From positions 1 through 9,993 of the forward strand of contig JACPCC010000003.1 of the NCBI GenBank assembly GCA_016179995.1: DNA of 9,993 nt, written 5' to 3'. Position numbers and translations under genes: made by a program. This DNA comes from Candidatus Woesearchaeota archaeon (GTDB taxonomy: Archaea; Nanobdellota; Nanobdellia; Woesearchaeales; GW2011-AR9). Below the pieces are notes generated by a model. It saw only the letters and a list, made by a program, of their open reading frames with translations, had not been told where the DNA came from and ran no database searches. This document shows positions 1 through 6,092 of the stretch, piece by piece. Position 1 is the stretch's first letter, and every line of letters begins with the position of its first letter.

Positions 1-2
1 TA

Positions 3-650
3 TTACTCGATATCAATCCTGCAGCTAAAGGACATCTCTTATTATTGCCCAAAGAACATTATTCCATTATGCCGCAGATTCCACCGGAAACATTAAGCCG
101 TTTATTCATGCAGGCTAAATTGAAATCTAAACTACTTCTTAAATCACTCAAAGCCGAAGGCACAACTTTATTTGCTGCTAATGGTCAAGCTGCGGGGCAA
201 AGAGTACCTCATTTCTTGCTTCATCTCTTGCATAGAAAAGAAGGCGATGGTCTTTTAGCAGCCAAAGAACAGTTAATGCTTCACGAAAATCAGGATAAAT
301 TACTTGCAATTCTAAAAGAACAATTCGCTGCTTTATCTGGCATTAAGAGTCATAAAAAACCAGTAATCAAATCAGATGCTTCTCCAGACCATAAAGAAGA
401 ATCTACAGCTTCTGCAGCCTCAGTAAAGAAAAAAACATTACGAAAATCTAAAACGGCTTCTGAAAAAAAAACAGAACAAAAAAAGAAAAAATCAGAATCA
501 GACGTTGAACAAACTGAATCAACTGAATCTACACAAAATGGACCAACACAAAATAAACCAACACAAACTGAATCAAAATCTACTGAATCGAGCGATAACT
601 CAAGTTCCCAATCCGTCAGCTTAGACGATATTGCTAACTTATTCAAATAA
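3..650 (+). CDS. HIT-fold protein with degenerate active site (5' end outside the window)
   Basis: This reading frame is open from the first bases of the window, so the N-terminus is missing; TTG or ATG codons inside it should not be taken as the start. The visible part is the C-terminal half of a HIT domain: a beta-strand stretch (LLDINPAAKGHLLLLPKEH), a helix, and then the HIT loop GQRVPHFLLHLLHR followed by EGDGL. In active HIT hydrolases and transferases this loop is H-x-H-x-H and the middle His is the nucleophile; here it reads H-F-L-L-H, so the nucleophile is Leu. The last ~95 residues are a Lys/Ser/Thr/Glu-rich, probably disordered tail with TQ/TE-rich repeats, ending in a short ordered-looking SLDDIANLFK. 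It is paralogous to the next gene, which starts 58 bp downstream. Hydrolase activity is unlikely; nucleotide binding or a scaffold role is possible. The fold call is firm and the function unknown. Confidence 0.8.
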   Translation, partial: LLDINPAAKGHLLLLPKEHYSIMPQIPPETLSRLFMQAKLKSKLLLKSLKAEGTTLFAANGQAAGQRVPHFLLHLLHRKEGDGLLAAKEQLMLHENQDKLLAILKEQFAALSGIKSHKKPVIKSDASPDHKEESTASAASVKKKTLRKSKTASEKKTEQKKKKSESDVEQTESTESTQNGPTQNKPTQTESKSTESSDNSSSQSVSLDDIANLFK

Positions 651-708
651 ATATAAACTTACTAACCTAAAAAAATAAAACTTCAAAAACCTAAAAAACA
701 AATCAAAA

Positions 709-1302
709 ATGTCCTGCCCCTATTGTGAAACTATCCAGTTGAAAAAGAACGTACTTTATGAAGATGAAGAGGTAGTTTTAGCTCTCAAAGAATCAGTTCT
801 GATCCCTGGGCAAATTATTGTCTTTCCTAAACAGCATTTGACAATTATGGAAATGCTCGATGATAATCTATTAGGCAAATGCGCTACTCTAGCCAATCTT
901 GCTGGAAAAGTAATTTTTGATGGATTAGGCGCTCAGGGTACAAATGTCCTAATTAGAAATGGTCTGGGGGCAGGTCAAGAAGTTCCTCATTTTGCTATAG
1001 ATGTAATCCCTCGTCAGGAAAATGATGGTCTTAACTTACAGTGGGACTTAAAAAAAGCTGAAGAGGAAGAATTGGAAATCACGCTCTCGATATTAAAGGA
1101 GGAAGAAAAATTCCTTCAGGAAGGAAAGAAAAAAGAAGCTTCTTCCTCTGTAGAAAAAATAAAATATTCAGATGTTAAAATCATAGATATCAACGCAACA
1201 GATAAAAGTGAATCTGATAAACCTAATTCGTCTGAAAAAGAAGATCAGCCAGCTCAAAAAGAAGAGAATTACCTTCTAAAATCGTTGCGTAAGATTCCGT
1301 AA
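709..1302 (+). CDS. HIT-fold protein with zinc-type CxxC and degenerate active site
   Basis: The 197-residue protein starts with MSCPYC, the N-terminal CxxC seen in many zinc-binding HIT proteins. A full HIT domain follows (residues ~10-110). The histidine-triad loop is GQEVPHFAIDVIPR: His94 is kept, but the catalytic middle His is Ala96 and the third is Asp98, so AMP-lysine or dinucleotide hydrolysis by the usual His-AMP intermediate is not expected. After ~residue 140 comes a charged, low-complexity linker and a C-terminal NYLLKSLRKIP that looks like a conserved docking peptide. It follows a paralog by 58 bp and precedes the Sfm1-like gene by 58 bp, all on the same strand, so co-transcription is plausible. 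The tandem pair shares the design 'dead HIT domain + disordered linker + short C-terminal motif', which suggests a heterodimer; this is inference. ATG at 709 is chosen because the CPYC motif follows directly. Confidence 0.85.
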   Translation: MSCPYCETIQLKKNVLYEDEEVVLALKESVLIPGQIIVFPKQHLTIMEMLDDNLLGKCATLANLAGKVIFDGLGAQGTNVLIRNGLGAGQEVPHFAIDVIPRQENDGLNLQWDLKKAEEEELEITLSILKEEEKFLQEGKKKEASSSVEKIKYSDVKIIDINATDKSESDKPNSSEKEDQPAQKEENYLLKSLRKIP

Positions 1303-1308
1303 ACAATA

Positions 1309-1346
1309 CTTCAAACTAAACACCTTAAACTAAACCCTTTAAACTA
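1309..1346 (+). repeat. Degenerate short direct repeat upstream of the Sfm1-like gene
   Basis: Three imperfect copies of CTT(N)AAACTAAAC begin near 1309, 1324 and 1337, spanning the gap between the second HIT gene and the methyltransferase start. The third copy includes the TATA-like element. This may be simple AT/CA-rich promoter sequence rather than a functional repeat. Confidence 0.35.
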
Positions 1347-1360
1347 TCTTTTACTTAACC

Positions 1361-1966
1361 ATGCTCTACATTATAGAACATTTGGAAGAGAAACTTTATC
1401 GCTGGTGTTTTCTAGAATATCAGCATATTTCTAAGATTGTCGGGAAAGAACATCTATCATTCACTAATCTCAAATCAGCAGCACATCGTAAAAAACTATT
1501 GTCTTTTGGTCGAGTAGAAGAGAAGAGCGTTCGTCAATTATATGGATCTAAAAATAAATATGCTCATTTTTCCAAAACTTGTATCCTTGACCCTTTAGCA
1601 AAAGAAGTTCTGACCCCGCAAGATTCTAAAATTTTTGACACTTTTATTTTCGGCGGCATTCTAGGAAACTATCCTATGCAAGCTCGTACAAAAAAAGAAA
1701 TAACTTCAAAGATGAAACTGCCTGCTAGAAATATTGGAAAAGCACAAATGACTACGGATAATGCTATCTACGTAGTGAAAGAAATCATTGAACATGGCAA
1801 AAATCTCGAAGACTTAAAATTTCAAGAAGAGTTAGTTATTCCATTAAAAAGCGGCAAAGAAATTAATGAAGAGATAATTATACCATTTCGTTATATTTTA
1901 GTTAATAATAAACCATTAATCTCTAAAAAATTGCTGAGTTATATTAAGATGAAGAAAGGGTTTTAG
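1361..1966 (+). CDS. Sfm1-like SPOUT methyltransferase (PF04252 family)
   Basis: The 201-residue protein matches from memory the yeast Sfm1 (YOR021C) family over its whole length: N-terminal YIIEHLEE (3-10) and LEYQHI (18-23), ILDP (75-78), FIFGGILGNYP with a following RT (95-110), QMTTDNA (129-135) and IPFRYIL (174-180). The family has a SPOUT (trefoil-knot) fold and uses S-adenosylmethionine; the GGILG and QMTTDNA segments correspond to the cofactor-binding knot. Yeast Sfm1 is an unusual SPOUT enzyme that monomethylates an arginine of ribosomal protein uS3 (Rps3), so a ribosomal-protein substrate is a reasonable hypothesis here, while the older family name says RNA methyltransferase. The gene follows the HIT pair on the same strand. 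A TATA-like CCTTTAAACTA lies 15-25 bp before the ATG, so it may have its own promoter. Family assignment is strong; the archaeal substrate is unknown. Confidence 0.88.
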   Translation: MLYIIEHLEEKLYRWCFLEYQHISKIVGKEHLSFTNLKSAAHRKKLLSFGRVEEKSVRQLYGSKNKYAHFSKTCILDPLAKEVLTPQDSKIFDTFIFGGILGNYPMQARTKKEITSKMKLPARNIGKAQMTTDNAIYVVKEIIEHGKNLEDLKFQEELVIPLKSGKEINEEIIIPFRYILVNNKPLISKKLLSYIKMKKGF

Positions 1967-1973
1967 AAAATAA

Positions 1974-2130
1974 GTATTTGTTTAACTCGGTGTGGTCAAT
2001 AGGTTTTCCGAGCGTAACCATTCGTCAGATGGTTTGAGTTACCGACCAGCAAAATAGTAGATTTACCATTTTATCCATCATACAGCTTTAGTGGGGCGAG
2101 GAAAACGACCACCGAAAGCTAAACAAATAC
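1974..2130 (+). ncRNA. Candidate structured RNA of unknown family (~157 nt)
   Basis: The gap between two convergent genes holds nested complementarity that is hard to explain by chance. An 11-bp perfect terminal stem pairs 1974-1984 (GTATTTGTTTA) with 2120-2130. Inside it, 1987-1997 pairs with 2107-2115 (TCG+GTGGTC, 2-nt bulge), and 2003-2009 (GTTTTCC) pairs with 2100-2106 (GGAAAAC), stacking directly on the previous helix on the 3' side. Within the enclosed loop are a hairpin 2016-2021/2029-2034 (AACCAT/ATGGTT) and a weaker AAAAT/ATTTT hairpin (2050-2073). An alternative pairing CTCGG (1986-1990) with CCGAG (2008-2012) competes, so a switch or pseudoknot is possible. The strand is uncertain; a TATA-like TTATATTAAG at 1939-1948 favours +. 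I do not recognise it as SRP RNA, 5S rRNA, RNase P RNA or a tRNA. Confidence 0.45.
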
Positions 2131-2170
2131 CAAAATAATTTACCACGCAAACACGTTCAACTAGACATTT

Positions 2171-3184
2171 TCAACCAAACACTTTTCTAATCGCTCCATT
2201 CAACTCCTCTTTCCCTTGTTCAATAGTCTCGTTATTAATCTCCGCTGCAAAATTAATTTTATTGAGTGTATGCTCGTATAACTGATCATAATAATTATCT
2301 AATAATATTCTGCAGGCCGCTACATTTTCTTTCTTTTCCAATAACTTCACTAATTCTTCTTTTTTCTCTTTGCTGATCAAACGCTGTAATCCCGCACTGA
2401 TCTTTTTTACTTCTTCAATTGTTTTATCATTTAAATATACTTTAGCGCCGTAAATGGCTCTTTGCTCTATACTTTTCTTTACTAAAATTGCTATTCCATT
2501 TTTCATAGCTTTGTAAAAAAATTCCGGAATTTGTACATCACCTATCTTTCTACTCTCTCCTTCGACAATAATATACGGTTCGTTATTCAGATCTTCCAAT
2601 CTCTGTAAAAATAAGTTGTCAAACTTCTTCTGTGAACTTGGAATTAAACCTAAAGCGCCGTATAAGCTGCCACGATGCTGAGCAAAGCTTTCTAAATCTA
2701 AAGATTGAGGAAATTGCTGAATCAATTCAGTTTTTCCGGTACAAGTTAAACCCCATAAAACTACTATTTTTGGTTTAAGAACATAATTTTCTAATCTTTC
2801 ACGTACATAATGGCGGAAAGCTTTATGCCCGCCTTCTAACTGCCAAACTCGATAATTCATAGCTTCTAATAGGGATACGATTACTTTAGAACGCATCCCT
2901 CCCCGCCAGCAGTAAACTACCAATTCTTTATCTTTAAATTGATTAATTATTTTGATGATATGGGGCAGATTCTTGGAAAAAAATTCTAAACCTTGTTCTA
3001 CTGCTTTCTCTTGGGAGACTTGCTTGTAAATCGTCCCGACAATCGCTCGTTCTTCATTGTTAAAAATCGGCACACTAATTGCTCCCGGCAGACAATCTTC
3101 AGCAAATTCTTTCGGCGAGCGGGTGTCTAAAAAAATTACTTCTTTTTTTTTAAGAGCTTCTTCAACTTTAATTGTACGGACCAT
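2171..3184 (-). CDS. selU: tRNA 2-selenouridine/geranyl-2-thiouridine synthase (SelU/MnmH), single chain
   Basis: The 337-residue protein has the two-domain plan of the SelU/MnmH (YbbB) family. Residues ~1-130 form a rhodanese domain with active-site CWRGGMRS (Cys92), preceded by FLDTRSPKEFAED and followed by LEGGHKAFR. Residues ~138-337 form a P-loop domain with Walker A GLTCTGKT (145-152), HRGSLYGALG (170-179) and VEGESRKIG (207-215). Known family chemistry replaces sulfur by selenium, through a geranylated intermediate, at the wobble 2-thiouridine of tRNA-Lys, -Glu and -Gln, using selenophosphate from SelD. Length is slightly below the ~360 of the bacterial enzyme, and all key motifs are intact. 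In methanococci the enzyme is known to be split into two proteins; here it is one chain in the bacterial-like order. It starts 10 bp after the PIN-like gene and is probably co-transcribed with it. No selD is in view. ATG at 3184 fits the rhodanese start. Confidence 0.92.
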   Translation of the reverse strand: MVRTIKVEEALKKKEVIFLDTRSPKEFAEDCLPGAISVPIFNNEERAIVGTIYKQVSQEKAVEQGLEFFSKNLPHIIKIINQFKDKELVVYCWRGGMRSKVIVSLLEAMNYRVWQLEGGHKAFRHYVRERLENYVLKPKIVVLWGLTCTGKTELIQQFPQSLDLESFAQHRGSLYGALGLIPSSQKKFDNLFLQRLEDLNNEPYIIVEGESRKIGDVQIPEFFYKAMKNGIAILVKKSIEQRAIYGAKVYLNDKTIEEVKKISAGLQRLISKEKKEELVKLLEKKENVAACRILLDNYYDQLYEHTLNKINFAAEINNETIEQGKEELNGAIRKVFG

Positions 3185-3194
3185 TTTATGTAAA

Positions 3195-4025
3195 TTATCC
3201 TGTTAAGTTTTGTGTCGCTTCTTCTAATTCTGGCCAAGCTTTTCTAAGTTCTAATTCTCTATTCCAATTTTCCCTGTCGGGAAGGTAAACTCCAACTCTT
3301 CTGGCACTGATTTCATTTAAAGATTTCGGCAACTTATTTATTTTTTCATATCCATTAAAATTTCTGATAATATTTACTATGTCTATATCTCCTGTTAAAA
3401 TTGCTGTTCTTTCTTGATGTAAACTGCTCCAGAGTAAAGCTTGCGCTGATATTTCTGCATCTGCTTTAGATGGTTTTTTTTCTACCTTATTATACCTCTT
3501 AACCCAAGATCCATCACTAGAATAATGCAGTTTTGCCTCATAAATAAATCGTATTATCTCTTGGATACCCTCCTCTCCTAATGGTCTCATCAAAGGAGTT
3601 AGGCGTCCATTTAATGTGGCTAAAATATCTTTGCATCTTTCTAAAGATGTTCTCAAAATTATTTCTTTATTTCCCCTTTTGACGCTAGAACTTTTATGGT
3701 GTAAGTGATTGGCTGCATTTTCTAAGTGATTAACTAGTGGGCGGTATTCCTCAATTATCGCTTCGCTAGCTGTAAATTTTGAATCTTTTAAAATAAGTTC
3801 GCAAAGTGCATCTGTGCGTTCATAAAAGCGGTTTAAGACTCTAATTGGTACTTTTGAATAATTATAAGCTGCACCAAGTGTAATGGCAATAGATTTAGTT
3901 TCATAATATCTCTGTCCATTATTTTTTGAGCTCTGATCTATTGAAAGAATAGAAGTGTCTAAGTAAATTTTATCTACTTCTTTGACTAAAGTGGCGATGG
4001 TTAGATTTTTTTCCATGTTATTCAT
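3195..4025 (-). CDS. PIN-like domain protein (putative metal-dependent nuclease)
   Basis: This 276-residue protein has the spacing of PIN-fold acidic residues: IYLDTSIL (Asp23) at the first strand, EAIIEE (Glu92/93) after the first helices, DAEISAQAL (Asp189) and LTGDIDI (Asp213/215) on the later strands. These are the usual Mg/Mn-binding positions of PIN ribonucleases. An insertion of about 90 residues (~95-185) between Glu92 and Asp189 makes it longer than minimal ~130-residue PIN toxins, so it is more like a housekeeping or uncharacterised PIN-like protein than a toxin; no antitoxin gene lies beside it. A TATA-like element at 4047-4058 is centred ~27 bp before ATG 4025, which supports leaderless initiation there. 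It leads a two-gene unit with selU. The target RNA is unknown; an RNA-maturation role is only suggested by the neighbour. Confidence 0.72.
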   Translation of the reverse strand: MNNMEKNLTIATLVKEVDKIYLDTSILSIDQSSKNNGQRYYETKSIAITLGAAYNYSKVPIRVLNRFYERTDALCELILKDSKFTASEAIIEEYRPLVNHLENAANHLHHKSSSVKRGNKEIILRTSLERCKDILATLNGRLTPLMRPLGEEGIQEIIRFIYEAKLHYSSDGSWVKRYNKVEKKPSKADAEISAQALLWSSLHQERTAILTGDIDIVNIIRNFNGYEKINKLPKSLNEISARRVGVYLPDRENWNRELELRKAWPELEEATQNLTG

Positions 4026-4046
4026 TATGGTAATTAACTGACTTTA

Positions 4047-4058
4047 CAGTTTAAATTA
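4047..4058 (-). promoter_or_regulatory. TATA-like promoter for the PIN-selU unit
   Basis: On the minus strand the stretch reads TTAATTTAAACT. Its centre is ~27 bp upstream of the ATG at 4025, the usual archaeal TATA spacing for a leaderless mRNA. Confidence 0.45.
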
Positions 4059-4132
4059 ACTAAACACGCCCAGAATTTCTTTTTTTTAAAAGAGATATGC
4101 CTCGGCCGGGATTCGAACCCGGGTCCCAGCAT

Positions 4133-4185
4133 ATCTTCAAACTTACCGAAGTGTTTCTTTTGATGAAACTTTCCGTAAAAGTTTC
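4133..4185 (-). other. tRNA-Glu intron 2 (anticodon 37/38, 53 nt)
   Basis: This is a textbook hBHBh': anticodon stem CCAGCA/TGCTGG, central helix CTTT/GAAG, 5' bulge CGG, 3' bulge ATA and intron helix AAACTT/AAGTTT, all contiguous. Its sequence is closely similar to the D-loop intron of tRNA-Ile at 6093-6144. Confidence 0.93.
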
Positions 4186-4205
4186 CGAAAGTGCTGGATG
4201 ATAGT

Positions 4206-4254
4206 TTGTCCAAACTATTGGCTTTTGGTTAAATTATTACCTGCCAAAAGTTTA
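4206..4254 (-). other. tRNA-Glu intron 1 (D-loop, 49 nt)
   Basis: The BHB is complete: central helix GTCC (exon) with GGAC (intron 3' end); 5' bulge GGT cut after GG; 3' bulge AAA cut after AA; intron helix AAACTTTTGGC with GCCAATAGTTT (one mismatch). Splicing restores a canonical D-loop. Confidence 0.9.
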
Positions 4255-4297
4255 CCGGACTACACCACCGAGGCAATAATCACACAAATAAAGCAGT

Positions 4298-4308
4298 CAT
4301 TTAAAAAG
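4298..4308 (-). promoter_or_regulatory. TATA-like promoter of tRNA-Glu
   Basis: CTTTTTAAATG on the minus strand is centred about 29 bp upstream of G1 of tRNA-Glu. Confidence 0.45.
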
Positions 4309-4365
4309 ATTTTGTCTGAATTGGCTTTAGGAGAGTAACTGCCAGCAATTTCCAAACCAACCAAT

Positions 4366-4375
4366 AATTTAAAAA
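4366..4375 (+). promoter_or_regulatory. TATA-like promoter of the 4397 gene
   Basis: AATTTAAAAA is centred ~26 bp before the ATG at 4397, consistent with leaderless transcription and supporting that start. Confidence 0.45.
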
Positions 4376-4396
4376 CCCTTAAAAAATCTCTTCTTT

Positions 4397-4930
4397 ATGC
4401 ACAAATACTGGGAACGTTTGGAGCACTATAACTCGCAATTAGTGCCTTATGCGGTAGCTTTACTTTTAGTTCTAATCTTCATAGAGTTAGTTGTGCACCC
4501 CCAAAATAAAGCGGCTGTAATCATCATCGAAATATTTGACCTATTGGTTTTAATGGTTTTTGTTATCGACTTATCTTTTCTGGCCATCAAAGCTAAAACT
4601 ACCTCTTTTTTCTTTAAGCACTATTGGTTGGACCTCTTAGTGTTATTTCCTTTTGGTTTGTTTTTTGCCATAACTGCCCGCTTAGCTCGGACTGCTTTTT
4701 TTGCAGAGAGTTTTTTAATGGGACAAACTGTTGCTCACGAAGGATTGGAAGTTAGAAAAGGAGTTTCTGCTCTAGCTCGGACAGGAAGATTAGCCAAGTT
4801 ATCGAGAATAATCGCCCGCGGCTTCCGGTTTATTTTACATACAGATATTTTTTCACGCTTTCATCAGAAACATCACCACGCGCGTAAGAAAATATTTAGG
4901 TTAAATAATTTAAGGTTTAAGAGGTTCTAA
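4397..4930 (+). CDS. Small voltage-sensor-like membrane protein
   Basis: The 177-residue protein has three clear hydrophobic helices: ~16-33, ~41-63 and ~76-93. The second carries acidic residues (Glu45, Asp48, Asp58) and the third has YWLDLLVLFPF, resembling the S2 and S3 helices of voltage-gated ion channels, where S3 has a buried Asp. After a polar stretch, residues 128-144 read RTGRLAKLSRIIARGFR, with basic residues at 128, 131, 134, 137, 141 and 144; this every-third spacing resembles an S4 voltage-sensor helix. No pore helix or selectivity filter follows: the chain ends in a basic His/Arg/Lys-rich tail (~153-177). It could be a stand-alone voltage-sensor domain (as in proton channels), a channel remnant, or a DPANN membrane protein with only superficial similarity. 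It stands alone, between tRNA-Glu and the convergent dehydratase gene. Membrane location is firm; function is inferred. Confidence 0.65.
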   Translation: MHKYWERLEHYNSQLVPYAVALLLVLIFIELVVHPQNKAAVIIIEIFDLLVLMVFVIDLSFLAIKAKTTSFFFKHYWLDLLVLFPFGLFFAITARLARTAFFAESFLMGQTVAHEGLEVRKGVSALARTGRLAKLSRIIARGFRFILHTDIFSRFHQKHHHARKKIFRLNNLRFKRF

Positions 4931-4985
4931 ATTTCAAGAAATTCTCTCAGTATATCACTTACTAAAATCTAGAATAAACCTCTAT

Positions 4986-5849
4986 CTACTTTTTATTTAT
5001 ACTCTTGCTTATCTTCTCAATATCTTCCAAAATATCCGAAGCGATAAAAGAATAACCCTTCTTTTTCTTTAATAACAAATCACCCACAAAGCCATTGATA
5101 TAAGATGCAGCCGCTGCGCTCTTGAACATATCCTTAGTCTTAGCTAAAAATCCGACCGCTAAACCTGCTAAAACATCTCCCGTTCCGGCTTTAGTCATAC
5201 CCTGATTGCCTGTGCGATTATAGGCAATTTTATTGCGTGAAATAATCAAATCTGTGGGTCCTTTAACTAATAGAATATTATTATTCTGCAGGAAGTATCT
5301 TAAGTTTCCTTGTAAAATCTCTGCTTTTTCTTTAGCATTGGCAATCTTTAATTTAGGCAAAAGAAATTCTTTGCCGCTATTTACTAACATCATTTCTAAT
5401 TCGGCTTCGTTTGGTGTTAAAATTGCGTTGCTAAAGTCTTTAAATGACAAACCTTTCAAAGCATCGGCATCAATAACTTTAAGCTTGCTGGATTTCTTAA
5501 TGAAATAATGACTGAACTTATCGGCTTTTCTAGTCAGTCCATTACCTATTAAAACTGCATCATAACGTTCAGCTAATTTTACTAAATCTTTAGCACTTTT
5601 TACACTAAAAGCGCTGCCTTTAATTTTAGTTGTAATTAAATCAGGAGAATAACGATTGATGCTCCAAGCTACTTTCTCTGGTGCAGCTACAGTTACCGAA
5701 TCACAGCCTGTTCTTAATGCTCCAAGTCCAGCTAAGATTACCGCTCCAACATAATCTTCAGAACCGCCAATAACTAGGGCGTAGCCATTCTCCCCTTTGT
5801 GGGATGTTTTCTTCCGTTCCATTAACTTGCGTACTTGGTTATAATTCAT
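4986..5849 (-). CDS. nnrD: ADP-dependent NAD(P)H-hydrate dehydratase
   Basis: The 287-residue protein is a ribokinase-fold repair enzyme that converts the S-form of hydrated NADH/NADPH back to NAD(P)H, using ADP as the usual cofactor in the prokaryotic enzymes. Family motifs appear in order: HKGENGYALVIGGSEDYVGA (17-36), GNGL (102-105), VIDADAL (125-131), LTPNEAE (144-150), VKGPTD (195-200) and GNQGMTKAGTGDVLAG (214-229), with the presumed catalytic Asp225. It is a stand-alone dehydratase without the NnrE epimerase domain that is fused in many bacteria; no epimerase gene is in view. The start ATG at 5849 is supported by a TATAAA-type box at 5873-5881, ~28 bp upstream, implying a leaderless message. 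It is convergent with the upstream membrane-protein gene (55-bp gap). Confidence 0.93.
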   Translation of the reverse strand: MNYNQVRKLMERKKTSHKGENGYALVIGGSEDYVGAVILAGLGALRTGCDSVTVAAPEKVAWSINRYSPDLITTKIKGSAFSVKSAKDLVKLAERYDAVLIGNGLTRKADKFSHYFIKKSSKLKVIDADALKGLSFKDFSNAILTPNEAELEMMLVNSGKEFLLPKLKIANAKEKAEILQGNLRYFLQNNNILLVKGPTDLIISRNKIAYNRTGNQGMTKAGTGDVLAGLAVGFLAKTKDMFKSAAAASYINGFVGDLLLKKKKGYSFIASDILEDIEKISKSINKK

Positions 5850-5872
5850 TTTAAGATAGCCTTTTTTTTCGC

Positions 5873-5881
5873 TTTATAAAT
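5873..5881 (-). promoter_or_regulatory. TATA box of the NAD(P)H-hydrate dehydratase gene
   Basis: TTTATAAAG on the minus strand is centred ~28 bp from the ATG at 5849, a standard archaeal promoter position. Confidence 0.55.
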
Positions 5882-5912
5882 GTTTGTAATTATTTACTTG
5901 TAGTTACACTAA

Positions 5913-5979
5913 AAAATAGGCACTTATTTATAAATACTTCGGTTTATTCGTTAGTTGTTTATAAATAAGGCTCTATTTT
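5913..5979. repeat. 22-bp inverted repeat with a TATA box in each arm
   Basis: The left arm 5913-5934 (AAAATAG+GCA+CTTATTTATAAA) and the right arm 5958-5979 are inverted copies that differ only in a 3-base block; the inner 12 bp are perfect. The 23-bp spacer contains ACTTCGG. Each arm contains a TATAAATA-type box facing outward, so it could be a bidirectional promoter or an operator between the dehydratase gene and tRNA-Ile. As RNA it would be a long hairpin. Confidence 0.55.
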
Positions 5980-6008
5980 GGCTATTTTTTACATGTTTCT
6001 TCTTTGCG

Positions 6009-6032
6009 GTTCACAAAATGCAGTTCACAAAA
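6009..6032 (+). repeat. Tandem 10-bp direct repeat upstream of tRNA-Ile
   Basis: GTTCACAAAA occurs at 6009-6018 and 6023-6032, with a 14-bp period, 8 bp before the tRNA-Ile TATA-like box. It could be a protein-binding site or coincidence. Confidence 0.35.
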
Positions 6033-6039
6033 GAAAACC

Positions 6040-6047
6040 TTTTAAAG
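6040..6047 (+). promoter_or_regulatory. TATA-like promoter of tRNA-Ile
   Basis: TTTTAAAG is centred ~29 bp before G1 (6073) and preceded by AAAACC, a plausible BRE. Confidence 0.45.
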
Positions 6048-6092
6048 AATCATCAGTCTTTAAGCCATATTTGGCCCTGTAGCTTAGCCTGG

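Larger units (their letters stand above)
4098..4274 (-). tRNA. tRNA-Glu(UUC) with two introns
   Basis: Acceptor strands GCCTCGG (4274-4268) and CCGAGGC (4105-4099) pair perfectly, with A73 at 4098. The T-arm is CCGGG-TTCGAAT-CCCGG. Exons run 4274-4255, 4205-4186 and 4132-4098, giving a 75-nt tRNA including A73. The D-arm after splicing reads GTGTAGTCCGG+ACTATCATC, as in archaeal Glu/Asp tRNAs. The anticodon stem CAGCA/TGCTG closes the loop CTTTCG+A, anticodon TTC (UUC = Glu). One intron is in the D-loop and the other at canonical 37/38, each with a full bulge-helix-bulge. UUC is one of the anticodons whose wobble base SelU modifies; selU is encoded just downstream on this strand. A TATA-like TTTTTAAAT lies ~26-33 bp before G1, so any 5' leader must be very short. 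Confidence 0.95.

Noticed and set aside
350..646. Minus-strand ORF opposite the tail of the first HIT gene
   Set aside because: It is the antisense of a low-complexity Lys/Ser/Thr/Glu-rich coding segment, giving an Asp/Ser/Phe/Val-rich nonsense protein; the sense frame is continuous with a HIT domain.
2091..2118. GGGGCGAGGAAAACGACC-like stretch resembling the RNase P RNA conserved region I
   Set aside because: The other RNase P signatures (ACAGAA...GGCTTA, the GGTAA region) are absent in plausible order, and the 157-nt closed stem does not fit even a minimal type T RNA. Left as an unknown RNA.
3195..4025. PIN protein as a VapC-type toxin
   Set aside because: It is about twice the length of VapC toxins, has a large insertion, has no adjacent small antitoxin gene, and is coupled to selU instead.
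5233..5508. Plus-strand ORF inside the dehydratase gene
   Set aside because: It lies wholly opposite a well-motifed NAD(P)H-hydrate dehydratase and shows no family features or promoter.
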